This document shows, piece after piece, positions 52,287 to 61,593 of a DNA stretch of 64,000 nt. Numbering within the stretch: position 1 is the stretch's first letter; each line of letters starts with the position of its first letter. A program made the translations under genes and the position numbers. The stretch is from Palsa-504 sp963769715. Lineage in GTDB: Bacteria > Actinomycetota > Actinomycetes > Streptosporangiales > Streptosporangiaceae. The notes below the pieces were generated by a model that worked only from the letters and a program-made list of their open reading frames with translations, did no database searches and had not been told where the DNA came from. The stretch lies in contig CAVYNE010000027.1 of NCBI GenBank assembly GCA_963769715.1, positions 318,900 through 382,899 on the forward strand. Reading direction: 5' to 3'.

Positions 52287-52752
52287 ATGGCCGAGCTCCC
52301 ATCGCCCCCAGAGGGAATTGTGCTGACCCACTTCATCGTCTCGGACGATGTTCGAGCGCTCTCGGCGCTTCTACACCGAAGTACTCGGCGGCAGGGTGGC
52401 CTTTCCCGGAGATCCAGTCAATGTTGCGCTAGCCAACAGCTGGATCGTCATCAATGGCGGCGGAGGACCGACCGACGACAAGCCTACGGTCATCCTGGAG
52501 ACGCCGCGTGATCCCGACCGGGTCAGCAGCTTCCTTAATATCCGGGTTAAAGACATCGAGGCCGTGTACGCCGAATGGAGCGCCCGGGGTGCTGAATTCC
52601 TGACGCCGCCGAAACAGCACCAGTTCGAGAAGCGCTGCTACATCCGCGATCCCGACGGTCATCTGATCGAAGTGGGGCAAACCACGGACCCAGAGGGTGA
52701 CTGGTCGCCCGGTCACTGGCCGTCGAGTACGCCCGCCGAGGAGTCCGAGTGA
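52287..52752 (+). pseudogene. VOC-family paralogue of 12798, one frameshift
   Basis: ATG 52287 (GGAGG upstream) opens MAELPSPPEGIVLTHFIVSD. An extra base in GATGTTCGAGCGC near 52352 shifts the frame. The second frame continues ERSRRFYTEVLGGRVAFPGD, ALANSWIVINGGGGPTDDKP, FLNIRVKDIEAVYAEWSARG and RDPDGHLIEVGQTT. The protein is closely similar to the intact copy at 12798-13232. The shift lies in a TT run, so a sequencing error is possible. Confidence 0.82.
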
Positions 52753-52800
52753 ATGCCGAGATCACCGGCGAAATCGCTCACATCGACGGCGGCCAGTCCC
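52749..52800 (+). pseudogene. SDR C-terminal scrap
   Basis: EITGEIAHIDGGQSP resembles the final strand and HIDGGQ motif of FabG-like SDRs. Only about 15 residues are recognisable. Confidence 0.35.
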
Positions 52801-52975
52801 CGGACACGAGCCTCGATCCACCGCGTGACGCTGAGGAGGTTCGGTCATGGCGTAATGGGGGCCTGGACGGCCCTGCTAACGGGCTGGCGGGGCCGACCCG
52901 TGACGGCCGCGCAGCCGCGCGGCGATTTCAGGGACCTGCTGGAGGCCTGTGCGCCCTGATGACGGCATCAGAATA

Positions 52976-52997
52976 GGTACCAAAAAAATTTGGTACC
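52976..52997. repeat. Perfect AT-rich palindrome beside a serine recombinase
   Basis: Arms GGTACCAAA (52976-52984) and TTTGGTACC (52989-52997) with a four-A spacer. It is among the most AT-rich spots nearby and ends four bases before the recombinase reading frame. Possible recombination site, operator or terminator. Confidence 0.65.
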
Positions 52998-53000
52998 AAT

Positions 53001-53903
53001 TTGCGCCGACTTGCACCCGGTAACTCCGTCGGCGTCAAAGAGCTTGCGCGTCTGATCAGCAGGATCAACTACCAGTCCGAGCATGATGAGAAGACGATGA
53101 CGGTGCTGGGCTTTTCGTCCAAGCGGGAGATCACCCGGACCAGTATCCGGGTGCGGACCGCGATGGCTGCCCAGACCCGGGAGCAGGGCCGGTATCTCAG
53201 CGGGCGTCCGCCGTACGGGTACCGGCTGGCTGAAGCGGGGCCGCACCCGAACATGGCGCGCGCCGCGTGGGGCCGGCGGGCGCACAAGCTTGAGCCCGAC
53301 CCGGCGACCGCGCCCGTGGTGCGGTGGATATTCGCCCAGCGCCTGGCCGGGCATTCGGTGGCGCGGATTGCCCGCGCACTGAACGAGGCGGGCGTGCCGT
53401 GCCCGTCCGCGGCCGACCCGGCCAGGAACCCGCACCGCGCCGCGGCGGGGTGGACGCTGGGCACGGTCACCACCATCTTGTCCAACCCGCGGTACACGGG
53501 CCGTCAGGTGTGGAACCGGCAGCGCACCCGCACTAAGCTGGCCGACCTCGGCGGCGTCACCCTCGGCCACAAGAGCGTGCAGCGGTGGAATCTCCCGGAC
53601 GGGTGGGTCATCTCCAACCGGCCCGCGCATCCGGCGTTGGTCAGCGAAGTGGACTTCATCGCCGCGCAGGACGTGAACGCCGCGCGCGGCCGGTCGCATG
53701 ACGGCCCGGTACTGCGCAGGTACCAGCTGGCCGGTCTGCTGGCATGCGGCCTGTGCGGGCGGCGGATGGAATCAGCCTGGTCCAACGGCAAGGCCGCGTA
53801 CCGGTGCCGGCATGGCCGTACCAGCGCGATGGCGCCGGACCCGGCCCGGCCGAAGAACACCTACGTCCGCGAGGACGTCCCCTGTACGTGCTGTTCTTTA
53901 TGA
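53001..53903 (+). pseudogene. Large serine recombinase lacking its catalytic domain
   Basis: The frame covers the Recombinase domain (TAMAAQTREQGRYLSGRPPY, GYRLAEAGPHPN, PVVRWIFAQRLAGHSVARIA, TTILSNPRYTGRQVWNRQRT). The zinc ribbon follows (LACGLCGRRMESAWSNGKAA, RCRHG). The N-terminal resolvase domain with the nucleophilic Ser is missing; only FSSKREITRTSIRVR remains of the linker helix. The C-terminus is replaced by transposase debris at EDVPCTCC. It cannot catalyse recombination but marks an old integrative element. Confidence 0.85.
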
Positions 53904-53990
53904 GCACGGCACGCGGCGCGTGCACCTTGCCGGGATCACCGCCCACCCCGCGGGGGAGTGGGTGACCCAGCAGGCGGCCGCGAGTACAGC
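53876..53990 (+). mobile_element. Integrase-core (DDE) transposase scrap
   Basis: Two frames give LYVLFF and YEHGTRRVHLAGITAHPAGE then WVTQQAA, as in the catalytic-core neighbourhood of IS481/IS3-like integrases. It ends after about 35 residues. Confidence 0.5.
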
Positions 53991-54066
53991 GAGTATGTGC
54001 TCTTGGTAGGTGGCTTCAAGTTCATCCTGTCCGCGGTAGGCGTGAGGCCAACGGCCGGCCCGGCCC

Positions 54067-54119
54067 TTGACCCCTGCTAAGCGCCACCGTATGGTTTAAC
54101 CATGGTTACCGATAAACCA
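54067..54119 (+). promoter_or_regulatory. Leaderless promoter and operator of second GntR/ABC cassette
   Basis: TTGACC at 54067-54072 and TATGGT at 54090-54095 are 17 nt apart; the GntR ATG is at 54102, at the expected transcript start. No Shine-Dalgarno. The dyad TGGTTTA (54092-54098) and TAAACCA (54113-54119) overlaps the -10 box and the start codon. Confidence 0.65.
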
Positions 54120-54584
54120 GACAACTTCGATGACGAGGTGTCGCCGATCGCGTTCTACCTGGACCGGGGGCTGGGGGTGCCGACCTACCTGCAGTTGGTG
54201 CACCAGGTCGACTATGCGCTGCGGCTCGGCTTCCTGCGTGCGGGTGACCAGTTGCCGAGGATCAAGGACGTGACCCGCTCGCTGGCGGTGAACCCGGACA
54301 CGGTGATGAAGGCATACCGCGAGCTGGAGTTGCGCGGCATCGCGGCCGGCCGCCCCGGCGTCGGCACGTTCATCACGCAGGCACCAGCCGTCGTCGGCCT
54401 CAAGCAGATGGCCGCGCTGCAGAAGAAGCTCACCACGTGGCTGGCCGAGGCGGCCGAGGCCGGAGTGGACGAGCTTGGCATGAAGGCGCTGTTCACGGTG
54501 GCGCTACGGGATTTTAGCGGCGGGGGCGCCGCGTCCCGCCTTCCCGGCCGCGCCGAAGCGCGCCGGGAAGGCGGGGCGGCATGA
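54102..54584 (+). CDS. GntR (YtrA-type) regulator
   Basis: The 160-aa regulator consists of the GntR winged helix (VPTYLQLVHQVDYALRLGFL, LPRIKDVTRSLAVNPDTVMK, LRGIAAGRPGVGTFI) and a short helical tail. It matches the regulator at 2869 over its length but lacks the DUF1707 domain. It should repress the following ABC genes, to which it is coupled by a 4-base overlap. The leaderless start is supported by the promoter spacing and the lack of a ribosome binding site. Confidence 0.9.
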   Translation: MVTDKPDNFDDEVSPIAFYLDRGLGVPTYLQLVHQVDYALRLGFLRAGDQLPRIKDVTRSLAVNPDTVMKAYRELELRGIAAGRPGVGTFITQAPAVVGLKQMAALQKKLTTWLAEAAEAGVDELGMKALFTVALRDFSGGGAASRLPGRAEARREGGAA

Positions 54585-55456
54585 ACGTCATCGAGACGGA
54601 CGGCCTCGGCAAGCGTTACCGGCAGACCTGGGCCCTGCGAGACTGCCGTCTCACCGTTCCGGCCGGCCACGTGGCTGCCCTGGTGGGACACAATGGCGCA
54701 GGCAAGACCACCCTGCTGCGCATCCTGGCTGGTGTAGTGACCCCGACGGCGGGCACGGCCACCGTACTTGGCTTTACACCTGGCAGCCAGCAGGCCCGCG
54801 ACGCGGTGTCCGCCATCGACCAGACGGTGCCGCTCTACCGCCACCTGCGGGTCCGCGACCAGCTCGCCGCCGCACGGGAACTCAACGACCAGTGGGACAC
54901 CGATCTCGCCGTACAACGGTTGTCCTCGTTGAACCTGATGACGTCCGGCAAGGTCGGCAAGCTCTCTGGCGGCCAGCAAGCCCAGCTCGCGCTCACCCTC
55001 GCCCTGGCCCGCCGCCCCCGGCTGCTGTTGCTGGATGAGCCGCTGGCCAGCCTGGACCCGCTGGCCCGGCAGGAGGTGCTGGGCTGGCTGATGACCTGCG
55101 TGGCCGAGGACGGCCTGTCCGTCGTGTTCTCCTCGCACGTCATCACGGAACTTGAACGCGTCGCGACGTACCTGGTGGTGCTGTCCCGGGGACAGGTGCA
55201 GGTCGCCGCGACGGTCGACAGCCTGCTCGAATCGCATCTGGCGCTGACCGGCCCGGCCGCCGCCGCCGGCTGGCTGGCTGACCAGGTGCCCGTCATTACC
55301 GCGCAGCAGGCCGGGCGGCAGGCCCGGGTGCTGGCCAGGACCGACGTGGCGCCGCCCGGCTGGGCGGCCCGGCCGGTCACGATGGAGGAACTCGTGCTCG
55401 GTTACCTGCGGGAGCCGTCCGCCCGGGTGCTGCCCCGGCTGGGGGTAGCGCGATGA
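54581..55456 (+). CDS. ABC transporter ATP-binding protein (cassette 2)
   Basis: The 291-aa ATPase has Walker A GHNGAGKTT at residues 36-44, LSGGQ near 128-132, Walker B LLLLDEP near 149-155 and SSHV with the switch His. It is about 20 residues shorter than the cassette 1 paralogue at the C-terminus. Four-base overlap on both sides with its neighbours shows a tight operon. It energises the permease that follows; substrate unknown. Confidence 0.92.
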   Translation: MNVIETDGLGKRYRQTWALRDCRLTVPAGHVAALVGHNGAGKTTLLRILAGVVTPTAGTATVLGFTPGSQQARDAVSAIDQTVPLYRHLRVRDQLAAARELNDQWDTDLAVQRLSSLNLMTSGKVGKLSGGQQAQLALTLALARRPRLLLLDEPLASLDPLARQEVLGWLMTCVAEDGLSVVFSSHVITELERVATYLVVLSRGQVQVAATVDSLLESHLALTGPAAAAGWLADQVPVITAQQAGRQARVLARTDVAPPGWAARPVTMEELVLGYLREPSARVLPRLGVAR

Positions 55457-56481
55457 CCGTGGCGATGCCCAAGGCGATCAACGTGCCGAGGATGACACGG
55501 GTCACCTGGTACAAGCACCGGACCTTGGTACTCGGGATCCCCGGCATGTTCCTGCTCGCCGCCGCGCTGCTGGTCATCGACAGCCTGCTGCAGCGCCACT
55601 GGATCAGCTCGCACCACTTCACCTACTGCCTGACCTACGGGGACAACTCCACCTCGAGCCGGTGCCTGACCCAGAACGCGCCGTACCAGCTGGGGATCTT
55701 CGCGGAGTTCGTCAACTACTGGCGGACGGAAGGCACCGTGCTGGCGGTATTCCTGCTGGCCGCGGCGGCAGGCCTGTTCGCCGGAGTGCCGTGGGTAGCC
55801 CGCGAGTTCGAGGGCGGCGGCTTCCGGTTCACCTGGACCCAGAGTGTCAGTCCGCGTCGCTGGCTGCTCGGCACGTTCGGGCCGCTCACCCTGCTCGCCG
55901 CGGCAACCGCCGCCATCTGCGGTGTGGCCGCGCACTGGTGGTTTCAGGTGGCGCAGTTCCGGCTTGACGGCGGAACCAGCCCGTGGGGCTGGGAATCATT
56001 CGAGATGACCCCGCTGTCCATGGCGAGCTGGGCGCTGCTGGCTATGGCGCTCGCCCTGCTGCTCGGGGTGACGATCCGCCGTGTGCTGCCAGCCATGATC
56101 ACCTTCGCCGTGATCTTCGGCGGGTGCCTGGTGCTCGCCCAGACCTGGCTGTCCACGTTCCTGTTCAGGGTCGGCGACATCCCGTTGCGGGTCAACTACG
56201 GCAACCCCGACCCCAGCGGCAGCTACGTCGCGCAGACGTGGTTCGCCCGTCCGGGCGGCCCCAAGCTCGACCTGATGACCGTGTACGCGCAGATGCCAAA
56301 CGTCCCGCAGCCGCAGCAGGCTCGCTGGCTCACGCAGCATCATCTCACCGAATGGATCGCCTACCAGCCGCACAGCCACCTAGTCTGGCTCGGGCTCGCC
56401 CGCAACGGCATCCTCGCCGCGATCGCCGCCCTCGCCGTCCTCGCCTCGGTCTGGTGGCTCCGCAAGCACCCGGCCGAATGA
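55453..56481 (+). CDS. ABC transporter permease (cassette 2)
   Basis: The 342-aa membrane protein has about six hydrophobic helices: near residues 20-40 (GIPGMFLLAAALLVI), 95-115 (VLAVFLLAAAAGLFAGV), 140-165, 195-215 (WALLAMALALLLGVTIR), 220-240 and a C-terminal one (NGILAAIAALAVLASVWWL). AREFEGGGFRFTWTQS is the conserved cytoplasmic motif shared with the first permease (ARELETGTFRYAWTQG). Large outer loop before the last helix, as in the paralogue. Forms the transporter with the preceding ATPase. Confidence 0.9.
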   Translation: MTVAMPKAINVPRMTRVTWYKHRTLVLGIPGMFLLAAALLVIDSLLQRHWISSHHFTYCLTYGDNSTSSRCLTQNAPYQLGIFAEFVNYWRTEGTVLAVFLLAAAAGLFAGVPWVAREFEGGGFRFTWTQSVSPRRWLLGTFGPLTLLAAATAAICGVAAHWWFQVAQFRLDGGTSPWGWESFEMTPLSMASWALLAMALALLLGVTIRRVLPAMITFAVIFGGCLVLAQTWLSTFLFRVGDIPLRVNYGNPDPSGSYVAQTWFARPGGPKLDLMTVYAQMPNVPQPQQARWLTQHHLTEWIAYQPHSHLVWLGLARNGILAAIAALAVLASVWWLRKHPAE

Positions 56482-56754
56482 AATCCGGCTCGGCAGACGC
56501 TCTACGGAGATAACACGGATCACAATCGGCACCATGGATGTGCACCTCGCAGAGCCCGGCACCGAGGTCAGGCATCCAGCGTCATCCTGGCGCACCACCT
56601 TTTCGGCGTGACCAGCGACGTGCGCGCGGGCCCTGCCCGGGAAAACCGGCTCCGGCATAAATAGTCTGAGCTGTGCTCGCGCCAGAGCAGTCTGGCATCT
56701 GGTACGAAGCGGTCCCGTAGTGACGCCACTGCGGAGCGAATGTACGTAGGGCAG

Positions 56755-56794
56755 TGTCCGGGAGGGACTTGAACCCGCATGCCTGTGACCTGCG
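56755..56794 (-). repeat. tRNA-like 3' half, copy 2
   Basis: The minus strand reads CGCAGGTCACAGGCATG, then GCGGG-TTCAAGT-CCCTC, then CCGGACA. It aligns with 31050-31090 throughout, with one mismatch in the T-stem. No full cloverleaf. Confidence 0.45.
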
Positions 56795-56853
56795 ATGTTG
56801 CACATCTGACTGATGCTTGGAATGAATATGGCCAGGTCAGAGACTTGCATGGG

Positions 56854-56876
56854 TGTCCGAGGGACTTGATCCCCGG
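56854..56876 (-). repeat. tRNA-like 3' end, copy 3 (short)
   Basis: The minus strand reads GGGGATCAAGTCCCTCGGACA, a shortened form of the same T-arm/acceptor text, about 60 bases from copy 2. Confidence 0.35.
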
Positions 56877-57710
56877 TCGTGGCGGTACATCACCAAAACG
56901 GTGATCTATCACCAGTCCAAGCTAACACGACAAGGGCCGCGCGGGCCGGCATTCCGCAGGCGAAAAGAGGCGGCAGCACCGGCCTGCCCGACCGGTCCAG
57001 GCATGTGACCTGCGGAAACGACGAGGGTGGTGAGCCGGGATCGGGCCGCACGCAGGGCCGGACCGCGGCAGCCGCAGCACGACGCTTAATCATCAGGGAA
57101 GCACAGTGACAGCCTCCCGCTGCTGCTCACCAGTCCCCGCACCGCAGCCGCAGCCCAGTAAACCGGCCCAGATGACCTTGCCACCGAGTTGAACCCCCAT
57201 GAGGCAGTCCCCGGCGGCTAGCCGCGCCGGAGCAGATCAAAAGCGGCGCCTTTCCGCGCACGGCGCATAGCTCACCAGCACGCAGCTGACAAGGGCAGAG
57301 CCGGCGGTCACGTCGCCTGCGATCCGCGGCACCCGTGACGCACCGCCACCGCCGCTGGCGTAGCTTGCGCGCGCGTACCCGCCGATCTGGATGGTGATCT
57401 CGCTCGTCACCGGGGTCTGTTGAGCTGTACCGAGCCGGGTGTTTTGTGCTGTCCGGTGCGTGCGCCTGGAACGGGCCGGGCGCGGGGTGCCTCGGGCGCC
57501 CTGGGTGCGCAGATTAGACGCTGAGCACGGCTGGGGTGCCTGTGGGCGGCGGGCCGAGCGCCTTGGACATGCTGGGCCGGACTCCACGGTCGGTCTGCTG
57601 GGCGGCGTCCACACGGAGCTCGCGTGGCTAGGCAGGGCCGAGGAGACCTGTCAGGACGCGGGCGATGAGATCTGGGAAGCGGTCCGCGAGTTCCTCGGGG
57701 CGTGGTAGCG

Positions 57711-58724
57711 CCGCTGGTGCCCGGGTACAAGGTGGCCTTCCGGAAACGGGTCGGCTACCTCGAGAACTGGCTGGCACACCCGGCCGCCGGCGATCGGTAC
57801 TGGGGACCGCGGCGTGCCGATCCGGACATCAACTCCCTGCCACCGGTCCACCTGCTCGGCGGCTGGTATGACGTCGTCATCGACGGGACACTGGACAGTT
57901 ACCGGCGGCTTCGTGAGGCCGGCCGCACGGTGCGGCTGGTCATCGGCCCGTGGAACCACACCTCCGGGTTCAGCAAGGACATGCCGATCATCGCCGGAGA
58001 GGCACTCGCGTGGCTGCGCGCGCACCTGACCGGGAACGGGGACGCTCCCGGCCCGACCCCCGTGCGCGTCCACGTCAGCGAGACCGGCGGCAACGGACAG
58101 TGGCGTGACCTCGCCGACTGGCCGCCGCCAGACGCCATCGCGCAGTCATGGCACCTGCACCCCGGGGGAACCCTCGCGGACTCACCTGGCGAGGGCACGT
58201 CATCGTTCCGCTACGAGCCGCACGATCCGACGCCCTCGGTCGGCGGGCCGCGCATGGACCGCAACGGCTTCGGCCCGAAGAACAACGCCAAGCTGGAGGC
58301 ACGCGACGACGTCCTCGTCTTCACCGGCCCGGTCATCAGTGAACCGCAAGAGGTTATCGGCCCGGTCAGCCTCCGGCTGCGGGTCCGCGGCAGCAGTCCG
58401 GACTTCGACGTCTTCGCCCGGCTGTGCGACGTGGACACTACGGGCACGTCGTGGAACATCTGCGACGGGCTGCTGCGGCTGGACGCTACGCCGCCAGCCG
58501 ACGCGGACGGCTGGACCGAGATCAAGGTTTCCGATGAGCGCGACCGCCCACCGCTTCGCACCCGGCCACCGCCTCCGCGTCCAGGTCTCCGGCGGCGCCC
58601 ACCCCCGCTGGGCCCGCAACACCGGCACCTCCGAGCGGATCGCGACGCCACGACCCTCGTGCCGGCAGCCATCGAGATCAGCCACCGCGAGACCGTGCTC
58701 TCGCTACCAGCGCTGCTCCGGTAG
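57711..58724 (+). pseudogene. CocE/NonD-type hydrolase, N-terminally truncated, frameshifted
   Basis: The frame holds the end of the alpha/beta hydrolase part (LENWLAHPAAGDRYWG, LLGGWYDVVIDG with catalytic Asp, VIGPWNHTSGF with catalytic His). The X-Pro dipeptidyl-peptidase C-terminal jelly roll follows (VFTGPVISEPQEVIGPVSLR, DFDVFARLCDVD). The catalytic Ser region, about 250 residues, is absent. A compensating pair of shifts lies at about 58535-58640; the other frame there reads HRFAPGHRLRVQVSGGAHPR. A dead acyl esterase/peptidase-like gene. Confidence 0.75.
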
Positions 58725-58950
58725 CGATCGCCCGCGTCGCGAGACAGCCAGGCCACACTCGCGGCAATTTCAGCACACAGACCCCTGGTCGTTGCCTGCA
58801 AACGGGGGGCGGATCAGGGGCGGATCGACCAGCACCTGACGCGAGTACTCGCCCATGCCGCGACAGAGCGTCTCCGAGTAAGCCGCCGACTCGGTTGGCC
58901 CGGCCTTCGCCTTCGAAGCGAGGCCGCGGGCATTGGCGGAGATCTTGGAG
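58725..58950. other. Convergent intergenic region, no gene seen
   Basis: Between the rightward CocE remnant and the leftward ligase. No obvious strong terminator hairpin was spotted by eye. Confidence 0.4.
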
Positions 58951-60519
58951 TCAGTTAATTTGACGCTGGCGGTCGGGCCAGTACTGGCGGCGGAGTGCTT
59001 TCTTGTCGATTTTCCCGGCTGGGGTCTTGGGCAGGTCGGGCACGACCTGGATCTTTTTCGGGGCCTGGTGCGGTCCTTTTTGGTCGCGCACGGTTTTTTC
59101 GATCTCGTCCAGGTTGACTTGTTCGCCTGGGCGCACGGTGATGAGTGCGGTGACGGCCTCGCCCCATTTATCGTCGGGAATGCCGATGACCGCGACGGTG
59201 GATACGCCGGCGCAGGTGGCGATCACGTCCTCGATCTCGCGCGGGTACACGTTGAACGCGCCCGAGACGATGACGTCTTTCTTCCGGTCGACCAGGTGGA
59301 AGAAGCCGTCCTGGTCGCGGACGGCGAGATCGCCGGTGTGCAGCCAGCCGCCTTCGAGCGCCGCGGCGGTCTGCTCGGGCTGGTTGCGGTAGCCGGTCAT
59401 TACCACCCGGGAGCGCAGGCACACCTCACCGACTTCCCCGTGCGGCACGGGCGTCCCGTCCTCGCTGAGGATCTCGGCCCGGACGCCGGCCACCGTCCGG
59501 CCGCAGGAGGCGAGCAGGCCGGGCCGCCGTACCGGGTCGTGCTCGTCCTTACGCAGGCTGGTGCACATGCCGAGGCATTCTGTCTGCCCGTATCCCTGCA
59601 TCAGGACTGGGCCGAAGGCGTCCAGGGCTTCGGCGATTCTGGCCCGGGGTCATGGGTGCGGCGCCGTAGAGGATGGTTTCCAGTGCAGACAGGTCGTGCC
59701 GGTGCGGCGAGCCGTGATCGAGCAGGGTGTACAGCATGGTTGGCACGACGAAGGCGTAGTTGATCCGTTCCCGTGCCGCCGTGTCCAGCCACGCGTCCGG
59801 ATCGAATGCGGGCTGGAGCACCACGGTGCCGCCGCGGCACAGGGTGGGCAGTACTGGCAGCGACCCGGCATGCGTGATCGGCGAGGACAGCAGGAAACGC
59901 GGGCTCTCGGGAAGGCCCCAGGAGACGGTCAGGGTGTGAGTCTGCTGGACGAGCGCGCGGTGCGGGACCATCACGCCCTTGGGCTTCCCGGTCGTACCGC
60001 CGGTGTACTGCAGCCAGGCGGTGTCGTCCTCGCCTGCTGGTCCTCGTTCGAGCCTGCGGGCCGGGGTCTTCTCACAGAGCGCCAGCAGGTCTTCACCTGC
60101 CTCGGCCGGGCCGAGGGTCAGGAGATGCTCGATACCAGCGCACCGGGCGGTGAGCTGGGCGCCGGTCTCCGCGAACTTCGGGTGCACGATGAGGACGGTG
60201 ATACCGGCGTCGTCGCAGACGTAGGCGTGATCGCTGAGCGAGCCCAGGGGATGCAGCCCGGTATAGGTGCCGCCGAGCAGGTAGGCCGCGGCCTGGGCCA
60301 GCCATACCTCGGGCGTGTTCGGGCTCAGCGCCGCCACGGCCCGACCAGGGCTGATCCCGCGGGCGGCGAGTAGCGTCACGATGCGGCTGATCGCCGCCGC
60401 GGCGTCGGCGTAGTTATGCGCCGGTCTCCCAGCACGAACGCCTCGCGGTCCGGGAAGCGCCCCAGTGCCTCGATGACCAGGTCAGCTGAGGTCAGTTCGG
60501 CGGAGCTGTGGTGAACCAC
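58951..60519 (-). pseudogene. Acyl-CoA ligase (FadD-like), two one-base frameshifts
   Basis: From GTG 60519 (GAGGAGG upstream), text runs ADLVIEALGRFPDREAFVLG. After a lost C near 60410 it continues YADAAAAISRIVTLLAARGI, with P-loop YTGGTTGKPKG and ETILYGAAPM. After a second shift near 59650 it continues MQGYGQTECLGM, LHTGDLAVRDQDGFFHLVDR and PAGKIDKKALR with the catalytic Lys. Corrected, it is about 520 aa and complete in all adenylate-forming motifs. It activates a carboxylic acid as its CoA thioester, the first step for the genes upstream in the operon. Both shifts may be sequencing errors. Confidence 0.82.
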
Positions 60520-60532
60520 GGTGTCCTCCTCG

Positions 60533-61574
60533 CTAGTGATGGAATGGCCGTGGTGGCTCACCGGCTGTTGTCCTGGATAGGCGCGGCGGGCTGGGCGGAA
60601 CCACGCTGCCCGGCGGTGGCGCGCTCTGGAACATCACCCGGTCGGTGATGCCCTGGTAGCGGCGGGCGGCGAGGTCGATGGCGTCGTCCCAGGTTCGGGC
60701 GGCGACGCAGAACGTGTCCAGGATCTCATCGGGCACCTGCGCGGCCATCGCGTCGTGCTCACCGCGGCGGACGAGTCCGCGCAGCCGGTCGCCGAGGGAT
60801 CCCAAGCCGTGCAGCTCCAGCACCGGCCGGTAGGCGGGTGTTGAGGCGTAGAAGGCGAACTGCCGGCGAACTGCCTCACGGGCGGCGTCGCCGGCGTCCT
60901 CGTCAATGATGCACAGCACGGTGGCTGACAGCGTGAATTCCTCGCGTGACCGGCTGGATTCGGCCAGGCCTCGGGCGATGGCGGGCTCAGCGACCGTGCG
61001 CAGGTATTCCTGGGTGTGAATGGGGTGGATCAGTGCGCCGTCGGCGACGGCTGCGGCGGCCTGGAACATGACAGGGCCCAGGGCGGCGAGGTAGATGGGC
61101 GGCGGGCCGGCCGCGAGCGGTCCCGGGTTCATCGCATCGGGCAGGTAGTCCAGCGTGTAGTAGTCGCCGTTGGAAGCCGAGGGGGTGCACGCCCTGGAAC
61201 GCGCCCCAGATATGGCGGACGGCCCGGGCGTACTCTCGCAGCCGGGCGGCGGGCGGCGTGAACGGCGCGGAGAACCGTCGCTCTATATGGCGGCGTACTT
61301 GGGACCCGAGGCCGAGGATGTGGCGTCCGTTCCTGGCCCGTTGCAGTTCCCATGCCGAAACAGCGGTGAGCACCGGGCTGCGCGGGAATGCGAGGGCCAC
61401 GGATGTGCCGAGCATCACCCGGCTGGTGTGCTGGCTGGCGACGGCCAGGTTCTGGAACGGGTCCCCGGTGGACTCGGCGACGAACAGCCCGTCGAAGCCG
61501 CCCTGCTCGGCCTGGCGGCCGCGGCCGGGCATCTCGTCCAGCGCGGGACGGTAGAGATACAGATCGACTTTCAT
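60533..61574 (-). pseudogene. LLM-class (luciferase-like) oxidoreductase, one frameshift
   Basis: ATG 61574 follows AAGAGGTG. The first frame reads MKVDLYLYRPALDEMPGRGR, GFDGLFVAESTGDPFQNLAV, VMLGTSVALAFPRSPVLTAV and GRHILGLGSQVRRHIERRFS, a barrel of F420- or FMN-dependent LLM enzymes. An extra C in a CC run near 61165 breaks it; the other frame continues NGDYYTLDYLPDAMNPGPLA, GPPPIYLAALGPVMFQAAAA and ADGALIHPIHTQEYL. Corrected length is about 347 aa. In this operon it probably performs a redox or dehydrogenation step. Confidence 0.82.
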
Positions 61575-61593
61575 TAGCGGCACCTCTTGGCAT

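Larger units (their letters stand above)
56482..57710. other. 1.2-kb region without a supportable gene
   Basis: It contains two tRNA-like pieces (56755, 56854). A minus frame at 57237-57400 (ITIQIGGYARASYASGGGGA) and a plus frame ending 57708 (DEIWEAVREFLGAW) have some coding character but no family. Probably decayed sequence before the CocE remnant. Confidence 0.4.

Noticed and set aside
56755..56876. Complete tRNA genes
   Set aside because: Only T-arm and acceptor-like text is present; no anticodon or D-arm can be drawn.
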